The notes under the pieces are model-generated. The model searched no databases. It was not told the origin of the DNA and was given only the letters and a program-made list of their open reading frames with translations. From positions 372,001-436,000 of the forward strand of contig NZ_JAUFQJ010000004.1 of the NCBI RefSeq assembly GCF_030409685.1: 64,000 nt of DNA, in the 5' to 3' direction. This document shows, piece after piece, positions 28,793 through 40,116 of this stretch (within the stretch, counting starts at the first letter, position 1; each line of letters opens with the position of its first letter). The DNA comes from Ferruginibacter paludis. GTDB taxonomy: Bacteria > Bacteroidota > Bacteroidia > Chitinophagales > Chitinophagaceae. The position numbers and the translations under genes were made by a program.

Positions 28793-29509
28793 ATGAAAGC
28801 ATGCATTATTGGACTAATTGCTTTAATAAGCACCACTACACTTAAAGCACAAACAGCAGAAGACATAATTGCAAAACATATTGTTGCTATCGGCGGCAAA
28901 GACAAGCTATCCCAGTTAAAGACTGTTTATATGGAGAACACCATGGAGGCGATGGGCAATCAATCTCCTAATAAAGTTTTTATTATTAACGGTAAATCTT
29001 ATCGGAGTGAATCTGATATGATGGGTCAAACAATGGTGCAGGTTGTGAACGATAAAAGCGGCTGGGCAATCATGCCATTTGGCGGATCATCAGACCCAAC
29101 AGCAATGACCGATGATGACTATAAAGCCAGCGCAGATGCAATTTATGCAGGCGACGCTTTAATTAACTACCCAGCCAATGGTGGTAAAATAGAATTATCG
29201 GGCCAGGAAAAAGTGAATGGTGTAAACGCCTATAAAATAAAATATACCAGCAAGCTCGGTTATGAAACCACGTATTATATTGACCCTTCAAGCAATTACA
29301 TTATTCAGTCTGTAAGGCAGGGCAATGCGATGGGGCAAACGGTGACTGTAACAACAACTTATTCTGATTATCAGAAAACGGATTTTGGCGTGTTTATGCC
29401 TTATGCAACCAATACGGATATGGGTCAGTTTGCCTTTAAGCTGAACACAAAAAAAATTGAAATAAATAAAGATATTGATGCGAAGATTTTTGACATGCCG
29501 GGTAAATAA
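28793..29509 (+). CDS. LolA-like exported protein (tandem copy)
   Basis: This 238-residue protein has a signal peptide (KAQ cleavage near residue 20) and is a near-twin of the amino half of the 26790 protein, matching over its full length including the 5' leader bases. The function is not established; LolA-like proteins carry lipids or bind hydrophobic ligands in the periplasm, and the sequence has no catalytic residues. A further in-frame ATG exists nine bases upstream (28784), but the equivalent codon in the other copy is ACG, which favours 28793. It follows the fusion gene by 41 bp and precedes the second aldo-keto reductase. It likely represents the intact parent form of the duplicated gene. 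Confidence 0.83.
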   Translation: MKACIIGLIALISTTTLKAQTAEDIIAKHIVAIGGKDKLSQLKTVYMENTMEAMGNQSPNKVFIINGKSYRSESDMMGQTMVQVVNDKSGWAIMPFGGSSDPTAMTDDDYKASADAIYAGDALINYPANGGKIELSGQEKVNGVNAYKIKYTSKLGYETTYYIDPSSNYIIQSVRQGNAMGQTVTVTTTYSDYQKTDFGVFMPYATNTDMGQFAFKLNTKKIEINKDIDAKIFDMPGK

Positions 29510-29645
29510 ACATGTTTGCTAAATACTATTTAATTAGCATATGCCATCCATATCACAGGCTTTTAAAATAATAGTTAAACGGCCAGCAAGTTATTTCACT
29601 ATGTCAATTGAACGGGGTAGATACAATTCAATTTATTCTTCCATT

Positions 29646-29685
29646 AATCAGCAACATTGGTAAGTAAAACAGTAATGCATATACA
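29646..29685 (+). promoter_or_regulatory. Repeated 40-bp regulatory element, copy 4
   Basis: Fourth copy, core AATCAGCAACATTGGTA. A CTTTGC box begins at 29710, 64 bp from the element start, and the ATG at 29736 lies 26 bp after the box, the same geometry as copy 2 in front of the paralogous reductase gene. Confidence 0.82.
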
Positions 29686-29735
29686 GTCAGCGCCCTTTAT
29701 TCATAGCACCTTTGCTGAATAAAAAATAAATGGTA

Positions 29736-30587
29736 ATGGAAAAAGTAAAATTAAACAATGGTGTAGAAATGCCGGTGCTGGGATTCGGTGTAATGCAAAT
29801 GATGGGTGCCGAATGTGAGGCGGCAGTAACTAATGCAATAGAAGCAGGATATCGTTTATTTGATACCGCTGAATTGTATGGCAATGAGCAGGCAGTAGGA
29901 AATGCTATTAAGAAAAGTAGTATTGCCAGGGAAGAATTATTTATAACAACCAAGTTTGGCAGTAAAGAAGCGGGCTATGAAAAGACTATCGCAGCTTTTC
30001 AAAAATCCCTTATGTTACTTCAGGTTGACTATATTGATCTTTACCTAATACACCAGCCGTTTGGAGACATCTTCGGCTCATGGCGTGCCATGCAGGATCT
30101 TTACCATGAAGGAAAGATCAAAGCAATTGGCGTATGTAACTTTTTGCCCGACAGGTTGATGGATTTAATAGTTAACAGTGGTTTCACGCCTGCTGTTAAC
30201 CAGATTGAAACACACCCTTTCAACCAGCAAATTGAAACCCAGCAATTTTTAAAAGATAACAATGTTCAGATTGAAGCATGGGGACCGTTTGCTGAGGGAA
30301 TGAATGGCGTGTTCACCAATGAAGTATTGACCGCTATTGCAGCAAAGTATAATAAAACCGTTGCCCAGGTTATCCTGCGTTGGTTAACGCAACGGGGCGT
30401 GGTTGCCATTCCAAAGTCGGCTCGTAAAGAAAGGATGATTGAAAACATCAGCATTTTTGATTTTAAATTATCAGATGAGGATATACAGCACATTCAAACT
30501 TTAGATACGGGTAAAAGCCTTCTTTTTAGTCACCGTGATCCGGCCATCGTAAAATGGATGAGCGAATATGGATGGTTAACAAGTTAA
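29736..30587 (+). CDS. Aldo-keto reductase, copy 2
   Basis: This 283-residue aldo-keto reductase is the paralogue of the gene at 21260. The tetrad is intact: Asp43, Tyr48, Lys73 and His106 (DTAELYGNE, TTKFG, LIHQP), and the cofactor segment VVAIPKSARKERMIEN is present. Another in-frame ATG at 29730 would add two residues; 29736 gives the same length and the same start alignment (MEKVKLNNG with MQYVKLNNG) as copy 1. It has its own regulated promoter at 29646-29715. It is followed by two SnoaL-like genes, a Tat-signal reductase, a flavodoxin and a heme/molybdenum oxidoreductase, so it probably heads a longer operon. Substrate unknown, likely a small carbonyl compound. Confidence 0.93.
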   Translation: MEKVKLNNGVEMPVLGFGVMQMMGAECEAAVTNAIEAGYRLFDTAELYGNEQAVGNAIKKSSIAREELFITTKFGSKEAGYEKTIAAFQKSLMLLQVDYIDLYLIHQPFGDIFGSWRAMQDLYHEGKIKAIGVCNFLPDRLMDLIVNSGFTPAVNQIETHPFNQQIETQQFLKDNNVQIEAWGPFAEGMNGVFTNEVLTAIAAKYNKTVAQVILRWLTQRGVVAIPKSARKERMIENISIFDFKLSDEDIQHIQTLDTGKSLLFSHRDPAIVKWMSEYGWLTS

Positions 30588-30632
30588 TGGTGAGTTCACC
30601 TCAAAACGAAATAATTAAAAAATAAACAGGTT

Positions 30633-31034
30633 ATGAGTAACACAAATACAGAGCAGGAAATTTTAAGTCTGTCGAAACATAAATGGCTTTGGATGGCAGA
30701 GAAAAATGCAGATCCGTTAATTACACTCTTCCATGAAAAATCTGTTTTCATTCACATGGGGGGCAGTTTTGAAAAAGACAAGGAAATTAATTTTATTAAA
30801 ACCGGGGAGATTTGGTACAAAAAAGCTGAAGTTTACTCAGCTACAGTCAATATCATTGGCAATACAGCCATCCTGTTAAATGACATTGATTTGCTCGCAG
30901 TAGTCGGCCCAAACGAAGTGATCAATCCCTTTATGGTAACGGAGGTATATATCAATGAAAATGGAAAATGGAAGTTGGGCTCGCTCTCCTTCACAAAGCT
31001 AATGAGGCCCGTTAAAATGAATACTGGTCAATGA
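30633..31034 (+). CDS. SnoaL-like (NTF2-fold, DUF4440-type) protein, cytoplasmic
   Basis: This 133-residue protein is a single NTF2-like alpha+beta barrel (SKHKWLWMAEKNADPLITLF at the start, FIHMGGSFEKDKE in the middle, AILLNDIDLLAVVG after). DUF4440/SnoaL domains serve as small enzymes or as binding modules, and no distinctive catalytic residues can be named here. It lacks a signal peptide, unlike its paralogue 190 bp downstream, which is otherwise very similar over the whole domain. It lies 45 bp after the aldo-keto reductase copy 2, so it is probably in one operon with it. Confidence 0.8.
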   Translation: MSNTNTEQEILSLSKHKWLWMAEKNADPLITLFHEKSVFIHMGGSFEKDKEINFIKTGEIWYKKAEVYSATVNIIGNTAILLNDIDLLAVVGPNEVINPFMVTEVYINENGKWKLGSLSFTKLMRPVKMNTGQ

Positions 31035-31223
31035 TAAGAAATAAAAAATTTAGTCGCGAAAATATCGGCATTGGTCGCATTTGCAATTCTTTTGTTTTTA
31101 TTAAAAGTAAATTTAAAGAAGATTGCAGGTTCTGACCCCCATTTTTCTTCACCGCCAGGGTAACTCAATTTTTTTTGATCTATCACAATTAAAAAATCAA
31201 TTATCAACTTAAATAAAAACTAT

Positions 31224-31709
31224 ATGAAAGTAAAAATTATCGGGCTGTGTGTGGGTGTTTTAACCACGCTGTCCTCCTATGCGCAGCAGCCACCAACAGA
31301 AACAATTAAAACATCTACCAGTAACACACCGGAACAACAGGAAGTAATCAATCTTTCAAAAAAGAAATGGGATTGGATGGCTGATAAGAATGTCGATTCT
31401 TTGGGTGTTCTCTTTGATGAAAAATCTATGTTCATCCACATGGGTGGAACCTGGGGAAAAACACAGGAGTTGGGTACGATAAAAAGCGGTGGTATCTGGT
31501 ATAAGAAAGCCGAAGTTTATTCAGTTGTAGTAAATATGTTTGGTAACACAGCCATCCTGCTCAATGACATTGACCTGGTAGCAGTAGTAGGCGGCAACGA
31601 AGTTGTCAACCCGTTTATGGTGACAGAAGTCTACATCAAAGAAAAAGGTAAATGGAAGATGGGCTCACTCACTTTTTCTCACTTACGCAGGCCGGTGCAA
31701 CTGAAATAA
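31224..31709 (+). CDS. SnoaL-like protein, exported paralogue
   Basis: This 161-residue protein has a signal peptide (residues 1-20, ending SYAQ) followed by a 25-residue spacer and the same NTF2-like domain as the protein at 30633 (KKKWDWMADKNVDSLGVLF, MFIHMGGTWGKTQEL, ILLNDIDLVAVVG). The two genes look like a recent duplication in which one product is exported. The 189-bp spacer before it holds a weak variant of the 40-bp regulatory element (ATCGGCATTGGT at 31064-31075). The downstream Tat-AKR starts 32 bp after this stop. Confidence 0.8.
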   Translation: MKVKIIGLCVGVLTTLSSYAQQPPTETIKTSTSNTPEQQEVINLSKKKWDWMADKNVDSLGVLFDEKSMFIHMGGTWGKTQELGTIKSGGIWYKKAEVYSVVVNMFGNTAILLNDIDLVAVVGGNEVVNPFMVTEVYIKEKGKWKMGSLTFSHLRRPVQLK

Positions 31710-31741
31710 ATAGCCAGCTGCACAACACTAAAATTAAAAAT

Positions 31742-32896
<1,155 letters not shown>

Positions 32897-32902
32897 AATA
32901 TC

Positions 32903-33508
32903 ATGAAAACTACGTTGATGCTGTCAATGGTGATTGGATTGGTTTTTAATTCAGTTTGCATGCATGCGCAACAAGTATCAACAAAAAATATTTTAATTGT
33001 TTATTTATCACGTACCGGCAACACAAAAGTGATCGCTGAAATCATCCAGCGAAATGTGGGTGGAAAATTGGTCGCAATTGAGTTGCAAAAACCTTATCCT
33101 GAGAATTACCGGCAAACAGTGCAACAGGTAGTGAACGAAAATGAAACAGGGTATCTGCCGCCGTTAAAAACCATCATCGACAGCATTGAAAAATATGATA
33201 TGGTATTTGTCGGTTTCCCTACCTGGGATATGAAGATGCCGCCGCCGATGAAAAGTTTTTTGCATCAATATAACTTCGCCGGAAAAGCCGTGATTCCTTT
33301 TAATACCAATGCTGGGTATGGCGTAGGTAGCGGTTTTGAAACAGTAAAAGAATTGTGCCCCAATAGTAAGGTGCTGGAAGGTTTTGAAATAAAGGGTGGT
33401 ATAGAACGAGATGGGATAAAGCTCGCCATCAAAGATGAAAAAGCAACAGCAGCTGCAATAAAAGTAAAGCAGTGGTTGCAAAAGATTAAAGTAACAGTAG
33501 TTGAATAG
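32903..33508 (+). CDS. Exported flavodoxin-like protein
   Basis: This 201-residue protein has an amino-terminal hydrophobic signal (residues 1-23, ending HAQ) and a flavodoxin domain with the phosphate-binding loop SRTGNT at residues 36-41, GFPTWDMKMPPPMKSF for the second flavin loop and NTNAGYGVGSGFET for the third. A signal peptide on a flavodoxin is unusual, but Bacteroidota do encode such exported forms. It starts 6 bp after the Tat-signal reductase and ends 29 bp before a cytochrome c gene, so the three genes form a tight block. It might pass electrons between the reductase and the heme protein; this is inference. Confidence 0.85.
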   Translation: MKTTLMLSMVIGLVFNSVCMHAQQVSTKNILIVYLSRTGNTKVIAEIIQRNVGGKLVAIELQKPYPENYRQTVQQVVNENETGYLPPLKTIIDSIEKYDMVFVGFPTWDMKMPPPMKSFLHQYNFAGKAVIPFNTNAGYGVGSGFETVKELCPNSKVLEGFEIKGGIERDGIKLAIKDEKATAAAIKVKQWLQKIKVTVVE

Positions 33509-33537
33509 TTGTCATTAAAAAACGATAAATTTAACCG

Positions 33538-33945
33538 ATGAAAAAAATTGTTACGATTGCCTTAGTAGCGCCTGCAATTTTTATGCTCAGCAGTTTCTTG
33601 CCCAATCAAAAGCTGAGTGAAAGCATTAAACGGGGCAAAGAAGTATATGCGTTGCAATGCCAGAATTGTCACATGGAAGATGGAAAGGGAATGCCTGAAG
33701 TAAATCCTCCTTTGGCTAAAGCAGATTACCTGAAAAAGCCAAACAAAACACTCATCAATATTATTCTAAAAGGGCAAACAGAAGAAATAACTGTGAATGG
33801 CAAAAAATACAGTATTGCGATGCCAGCGCAGGATTATTTAACGGATGAACAAATTGCTGACGTATTGAATTATAGTAAAAATAGCTGGGGCAATAAAATA
33901 CCTGGTGCAGTTACACCTGCAATGATAAAAGCCCTCAGACAATAA
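33538..33945 (+). CDS. Small periplasmic cytochrome c
   Basis: This 135-residue protein has a signal peptide and one class I heme c domain: CQNCH at residues 41-45 binds heme, Met95 in IAMPAQ is the likely sixth ligand, and the [14 protein letters not shown] loop is typical. It is located between the flavodoxin gene and the molybdenum hydroxylase small subunit gene, 40 bp before that. Such cytochromes take electrons from exported molybdenum hydroxylases and feed them to the respiratory chain. The size (about 100 mature residues) is normal. Confidence 0.92.
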   Translation: MKKIVTIALVAPAIFMLSSFLPNQKLSESIKRGKEVYALQCQNCHMEDGKGMPEVNPPLAKADYLKKPNKTLINIILKGQTEEITVNGKKYSIAMPAQDYLTDEQIADVLNYSKNSWGNKIPGAVTPAMIKALRQ

Positions 33946-33985
33946 AAAAACAAACTACTTTAGCTTCACCAATAAATTTTACACA

Positions 33986-34444
33986 ATGGCTGTTTATAAC
34001 TTAAAAATTAACGGGCAAACCAAACAGGTTGATGTAGACCCGGCAACACCCATGCTGTGGGTTTTAAGAGAGCACCTGGATATGCCGGGTACAAAATATG
34101 GTTGTGGCGTTGCCATGTGCGGCGCATGCACTGTACACGTCAATGGTGTTGCTGTGCGGTCTTGCCAATTGCCGGTAGTGGCTGTAGGTAATAAAGAAAT
34201 TACCACCATTGAAGGCCTTTCTGAAAACGGAGATCATCCCGTACAAAAAGCCTGGCTGGAGCATGATGTGGCGCAATGTGGTTATTGCCAAACGGGGCAG
34301 ATCATGACAGCGGCTGCCTTGTTAAAAGCAAACCCCCATCCAACAGAGGCGCAAATTGACACCGCGATGAGCGGTAATATCTGCCGGTGTGGTACTTACG
34401 TGCGCATCAGGGAAGCCATACAGACTGCGGCAAAACAACAATAA
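33986..34444 (+). CDS. 2Fe-2S small subunit of molybdenum hydroxylase
   Basis: This 152-residue protein holds two 2Fe-2S centres. The first (plant ferredoxin type) uses Cys40, Cys45, Cys48 and Cys60; the second uses Cys98, Cys101, Cys133 and Cys135 ([14 protein letters not shown]). This is the small subunit of the isoquinoline-1-oxidoreductase/aldehyde oxidoreductase family (IorA type). It has no signal peptide, as expected if it is carried across the membrane with its Tat-targeted large partner. The large subunit start codon lies 43 bp after the stop. Role: pass electrons from the molybdenum centre to the cytochrome c encoded upstream. Confidence 0.95.
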   Translation: MAVYNLKINGQTKQVDVDPATPMLWVLREHLDMPGTKYGCGVAMCGACTVHVNGVAVRSCQLPVVAVGNKEITTIEGLSENGDHPVQKAWLEHDVAQCGYCQTGQIMTAAALLKANPHPTEAQIDTAMSGNICRCGTYVRIREAIQTAAKQQ

Positions 34445-34487
34445 AATATTGTGTAAAATACTCTTCTTACAATTCAAAGCACTCAAC

Positions 34488-36743
34488 ATGGAAAACAATA
34501 CAACAAACCATAGCAGGCGTTCATTTTTAAAATCGTCTTTGCTTGCAGGCGGCGGACTGATGATTCATTTTAGCGGGCTGGCAAAATTCAACTTTGATGG
34601 TAAAACAACCGGGGTGAATGGGTCAGAAGAATGGAGCGAAGTAACCGGCTACATAAAAATTACACCGGATAACCTCATAAAAATTCTGAACCCCAACCCG
34701 GAGTTTGGTCAGAATGTAATGACCTCGCTACCCATGATTATTGCAGAAGAACTGGATGTAGACTGGCAAAAAATAATGGTAGAAATGGGGCCGCATAACA
34801 ACCTGAAATTAGGCCCTCAATTCACGGGTGGCAGTAACTCAGTGAGAATGTACTGGAAGCCACTGAGAGAAGCAGGCGCCGCCGCCCGCAATATGCTGAT
34901 GCAGGCCGCGGCACAAACCTGGGGTGTGCCGATAGAAGAAATTACCACCAAGGCGGGAACGTTGTACCATGAAAAGAGCGGCAAGTCGGGAACGTATGGT
35001 TCGTTTGCATCAAAGGCTTCCGCCATTGCTATACCCAAAGGTGTAAAGCTGAAAGACATAAAGAGTTTTAATACCGTGCGCAACTCAAAGAAAAATGTTG
35101 AAGGGGTTAAAATTGTGACCGGTAAGCCACTGTTCGGTATGGATTACAAACAGGATGGAATGCTGGTTGCGATGATTGAGCATCCGCATGCATTCGGGAT
35201 GAAATTAAAATCATTTGATGCAACAGACACGTTGAAGATGCCGGGCATTAAAGATGTATTTAGCATCAAAATGTTTGAAGATAATTACGAACAGGCTGGT
35301 TTTGATACCCGTACCTTTAATGATTTGCTGGTAGTAGTGGGCAACACCACCTGGCAAGTGATGAATGCACGCAAAAAACTAAAAGTAACCTGGGAGCCTA
35401 TCAGCGAGCACAAAGAAACCATCGCAGGTTTTCGTGGCAAAAATGAAGTCACCATACCAGCTGGGCTTGAAAGCAGCACCACACAATTGGCAAAAATGGC
35501 ACAAATGGCAAAGCAACCAGCCAAACAATTACGCAAAGATGGCGATCCGGAAACTGCCTTTAAAAATGCAGCTCATATTTTAGAAAGAACTTACACAGCC
35601 CCCTTCCTGGCACACAACTGCATGGAGCCAATGAATTTTTTCGCACATGTTACAGATGACAAAGCTTTATTGGTAGGGCCGCACCAGGCGCCGGGTTGGA
35701 TAGAACCTACCGTATCAAAAATTTTAAATCTGCCTGCTGATAAAATTGACATACAAATGGCCCGCATGGGTGGCGGCTTTGGGCTGCGTGCATATGGACA
35801 TTATGTGATAGAAGCAGCACTGATTTCTAAAAAAGTAAAAGCACCCATCAAACTGGTGTATAGCCGCGAAGATGATATGACGTACGGTATCTATCGCCCG
35901 ATGTACACCGCTACCTATCGTGCAGCGTTGGATGCCAATAAAAATTTAATTGCCTTTCATGTAAAGGGCGGCGGCATTCCTGAGAATGCAGTTCATCCAA
36001 ACAGGTTTCCAGCAGGCACGGTTGACAACTACCTCGCCGAAGGATGGGAAATCCCCTCCAACATTACCATCGGGGCATTCAGGGCACCGGGCTCTAATTT
36101 TAATGCAGCATCCGAACAATCCTTTTTAGATGAGCTGGCAGAATTCATGGGAAAAGATCCTATCGATTTCAGGCTGGAATTATTAAAAAGAGGAAAAGAA
36201 AATCCCGTAGGTAAAAACAATGAATACGATGCAGACCGTTATGCCGGCGTATTAAAACTGGTAAAAGAAAAATCAGGCTGGAATGCAGCGGAGAATAAAA
36301 AATACAGTCGTGGTGTAGCTGCTTATTTCTGCCATAACTCCTATGCGGCGCATGTGGTGGATATGGTAAAGAAAGATGGTCAGCCTTATGTGGAGCGGGT
36401 TTTCAGTGCATTGGATTGTGGTGTGGTGATTAACCCCGATGCAGCCATCAACATGGTACAAGGCGCGGTAGTGGATGGCATAGGCAATGCCTTGTACGGA
36501 GGTTTAACGCATAAAGACGGCGCGGCAGAACAGAACAATTTTAACCGCTACCGCATGATCCGGATGAAAGAAGCGCCGAAGAAAATTGAAGTGCATTTTG
36601 TAGAGAATGATATTGATCCAACCGGATTAGGCGAACCGCCATTTCCACCAGTTTTTGGTGCTGTGGCAAATGCTTTACATAAAAATATGGGCAAGCGATT
36701 TTATAACCAGCCTTTCTCAAAAGATTTTACAGCTAAAGGGTAG
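34488..36743 (+). CDS. Molybdenum-cofactor large subunit (IorB type), Tat-exported
   Basis: This 751-residue subunit holds the molybdopterin cytosine-dinucleotide cofactor. It begins with a twin-arginine signal (SRRSFLKSSLLAGGG, RR at residues 10-11), and carries family segments such as GHGDPETAFKN-type RKDGDPETAFKNA, AHNCMEPMNFFAH, ARMGGGFGLRAYG and IGAFRAPGSN, all used to bind the cofactor or substrate; the carboxyl-terminal GEPPFPPVFGAVANAL holds the catalytic-Glu region. The longer frame from 34389 overlaps the small subunit gene; the Met at 34488 is the RR start. With the small subunit and cytochrome it forms an exported aldehyde or N-heterocycle hydroxylase. The substrate is not determined by sequence; context of aldo-keto reductases and esterases favours aldehydes. 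Confidence 0.93.
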   Translation: MENNTTNHSRRSFLKSSLLAGGGLMIHFSGLAKFNFDGKTTGVNGSEEWSEVTGYIKITPDNLIKILNPNPEFGQNVMTSLPMIIAEELDVDWQKIMVEMGPHNNLKLGPQFTGGSNSVRMYWKPLREAGAAARNMLMQAAAQTWGVPIEEITTKAGTLYHEKSGKSGTYGSFASKASAIAIPKGVKLKDIKSFNTVRNSKKNVEGVKIVTGKPLFGMDYKQDGMLVAMIEHPHAFGMKLKSFDATDTLKMPGIKDVFSIKMFEDNYEQAGFDTRTFNDLLVVVGNTTWQVMNARKKLKVTWEPISEHKETIAGFRGKNEVTIPAGLESSTTQLAKMAQMAKQPAKQLRKDGDPETAFKNAAHILERTYTAPFLAHNCMEPMNFFAHVTDDKALLVGPHQAPGWIEPTVSKILNLPADKIDIQMARMGGGFGLRAYGHYVIEAALISKKVKAPIKLVYSREDDMTYGIYRPMYTATYRAALDANKNLIAFHVKGGGIPENAVHPNRFPAGTVDNYLAEGWEIPSNITIGAFRAPGSNFNAASEQSFLDELAEFMGKDPIDFRLELLKRGKENPVGKNNEYDADRYAGVLKLVKEKSGWNAAENKKYSRGVAAYFCHNSYAAHVVDMVKKDGQPYVERVFSALDCGVVINPDAAINMVQGAVVDGIGNALYGGLTHKDGAAEQNNFNRYRMIRMKEAPKKIEVHFVENDIDPTGLGEPPFPPVFGAVANALHKNMGKRFYNQPFSKDFTAKG

Positions 36744-37023
36744 GCTTGCTACAGATGGAGACAGTGTCGGCGAGCCTGGCTTACTGCGTTTACCAATGGC
36801 ATTTTTGAAACCGTCAAGCGGATAAGAAAACTGCCTTTTGGTTTGGATACGGGTTTAACAACTTTGAAAATATCTTTTTGCCAGCTGAATTACACCGTCC
36901 ATTATTTAATCTGATAAAAGGGGTATATTTAACCAACGATTATAATGCCTTTTAAACAATCACCTCAGTTGCTTACAGCCATTAATTAATCACACAACTA
37001 TCTACATTTAAAAACAACGATTC

Positions 37024-37974
37024 ATGCAAAGAAGAAAATTTATTCAATCAGGTACCATGGCCGCAGCAGGTTTGCTGCTTGCACGTTCCGCCGCAGCAGG
37101 AATACTGACCGGTAAAAAAGCATTTCCATCACCCGGACTTCAATTATATACCCTCGGGGATATGATGACAAAAGATGCCAAAGGTACTTTGCTACAGCTG
37201 GCTGCTATCGGGTATAAAGAACTGGAAAGCGCCGGTTCGCAAAAAGGGAATTTTTATGGCTACAAACCAAAAGAACTGGCGGCCATGATAAAAGATGCCG
37301 GCATGACCTGGCGTTCAGCCCACGTAGGCGGTGCGGCTTTCACCATGGAATCGCTCATGAAAATGGCCAAGACAGCAGCAGATTCTGCCAGGATGGAAAA
37401 AATATGGGACCGGATGAAGAATATGCCCAAGTCACTTAACCTGAAAGAAAATCACCATGAATTGGCGGATGCCGCAGCAGAAGGCGGCATTGGTTACCTG
37501 GTGTGTTCCAGCATTCCCGTAAGTACTTTGGATGAGATAAAAACTGCGGTGGATGTTTTCAACAAGGCGGGAGAAGCCTGTAAAAAAGCAGGTGTACAAT
37601 TCGCCTACCACAACCACACCAGCGAGTTTGATGATGTAGAAGGCCATCGCCCGTTTGATTATATTCTTGCCAACACCGATAAGAATTTAGTGAAGATGGA
37701 ACTGGACCTTGCCTGGGCTACCAAGGCCAAACAAGATCCTGTAGCCTTGTTTAAAATGCACCCCGGCCGTTTCCCACTCTGGCATGTAAAAGACCTGGAT
37801 AAAGCCACGATGAATCCTGCAGAAGTGGGCTCCGGAGTTGTTGACTTCAAACACATTTTTGACAATGCAAAGGAATCCGGTATGAAGTACTATTTTGTAG
37901 AGCAGGATGGTGCACCGCAACCGATTCAAAATGTCACCAATAGTTTAAACTATCTAAAGAAAACGCTGTATTGA
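37024..37974 (+). CDS. Exported sugar-phosphate isomerase/epimerase-like protein
   Basis: This 316-residue TIM-barrel protein of the xylose-isomerase-like (AP endonuclease 2) fold has an export signal starting MQRRKFIQSG, a twin-arginine type, then an Ala-rich segment. Barrel features include LQLYTLGDMM at the first strand, FAYHNHTSEF for a metal-binding His cluster, MELDLAWATKA and VEQDGAPQP (metal-binding Glu). Members of this exported type are common in Bacteroidota and include oxidised-sugar epimerases, but a substrate cannot be named. It is preceded by a 280-bp spacer and followed by a small secreted protein 47 bp later. Confidence 0.85.
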   Translation: MQRRKFIQSGTMAAAGLLLARSAAAGILTGKKAFPSPGLQLYTLGDMMTKDAKGTLLQLAAIGYKELESAGSQKGNFYGYKPKELAAMIKDAGMTWRSAHVGGAAFTMESLMKMAKTAADSARMEKIWDRMKNMPKSLNLKENHHELADAAAEGGIGYLVCSSIPVSTLDEIKTAVDVFNKAGEACKKAGVQFAYHNHTSEFDDVEGHRPFDYILANTDKNLVKMELDLAWATKAKQDPVALFKMHPGRFPLWHVKDLDKATMNPAEVGSGVVDFKHIFDNAKESGMKYYFVEQDGAPQPIQNVTNSLNYLKKTLY

Positions 37975-38021
37975 TTTAACCGCCTTCAGTTTCATCATAA
38001 CCAACTGCTAAATACTACAAA

Positions 38022-38405
38022 ATGAAAAAGCTACATTCAATATTAACTACAACACTTTTATTGGTTTTATCATTTTGCGCAAGTGCCCAAACTAAAACCG
38101 GCGCTGCCTACTTTGAGGGTAAATGGAATGTACTCGTAAAATCACTTCCACAGGGTGATACCAAAATGTTTTTTACACTCGACAAAAAAGATGCTTCATT
38201 GACCGGTGCGGTACAGGATAGTACGGGAAAAGAAATTGCAAAACTTGATAAGGTAGAGTTAGCAGACACGACTGTCACCGTTTATTTTTCTGCCCAGGGT
38301 TACGATGTAAACCTGGTGATGAACAAAAAAGATGACGACCATGTAACTGGTTCGCTTATGGGCATGTTTGATGCAGAAGGCGACCGTGTGAAAGTGGTCA
38401 AATAA
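38022..38405 (+). CDS. Small exported protein of unknown function
   Basis: This 127-residue protein has a signal peptide ending SAQ at about residue 23, then a domain that reads as alternating beta strands (FEGKWNVLVKSLPQGDTKM, ADTTVTVYFSAQGYDVNLVM, DDDHVTGSLMGMFDAEGDRV). I do not recognise a named family with confidence; the pattern of a small beta barrel with two lysine-rich loops is common in Bacteroidota next to sugar isomerases, as it is here. There is a strong terminator directly after it, so the isomerase and this gene form one unit. Confidence 0.7.
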   Translation: MKKLHSILTTTLLLVLSFCASAQTKTGAAYFEGKWNVLVKSLPQGDTKMFFTLDKKDASLTGAVQDSTGKEIAKLDKVELADTTVTVYFSAQGYDVNLVMNKKDDDHVTGSLMGMFDAEGDRVKVVK

Positions 38406-38426
38406 ACAACCCTTATATTATCTTAC

Positions 38427-38470
38427 AACAGCCCTTTGTAATCACCAAAAGATGAAGAGGGCTGTTTTTT
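38427..38470 (+). terminator. Terminator after the small exported protein gene
   Basis: A 9-bp stem AACAGCCCT/AGGGCTGTT (38427-38435 with 38458-38466) is followed by T residues, 21 bp after the stop. Confidence 0.83.
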
Positions 38471-38611
38471 GTACTGGAGCAAATACAATCAGCCACATTA
38501 ATCCAGGCATTGTGACTGGCATTTCTTTAAAAAACATACTGCTATTCTACTAAAACAAATACGGTAACTACGATCTCCTTTTTACCTGGAAATACAAAAA
38601 AATAACGAAAG

Positions 38612-40106
<1,495 letters not shown>

Positions 40107-40116
40107 AAATTAATTT

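Noticed and set aside
36742..36780. AGGCTTGC/GCGAGCCT pair after the molybdenum hydroxylase large subunit
   Set aside because: 8-bp stem with one wobble and no T run; could be chance.
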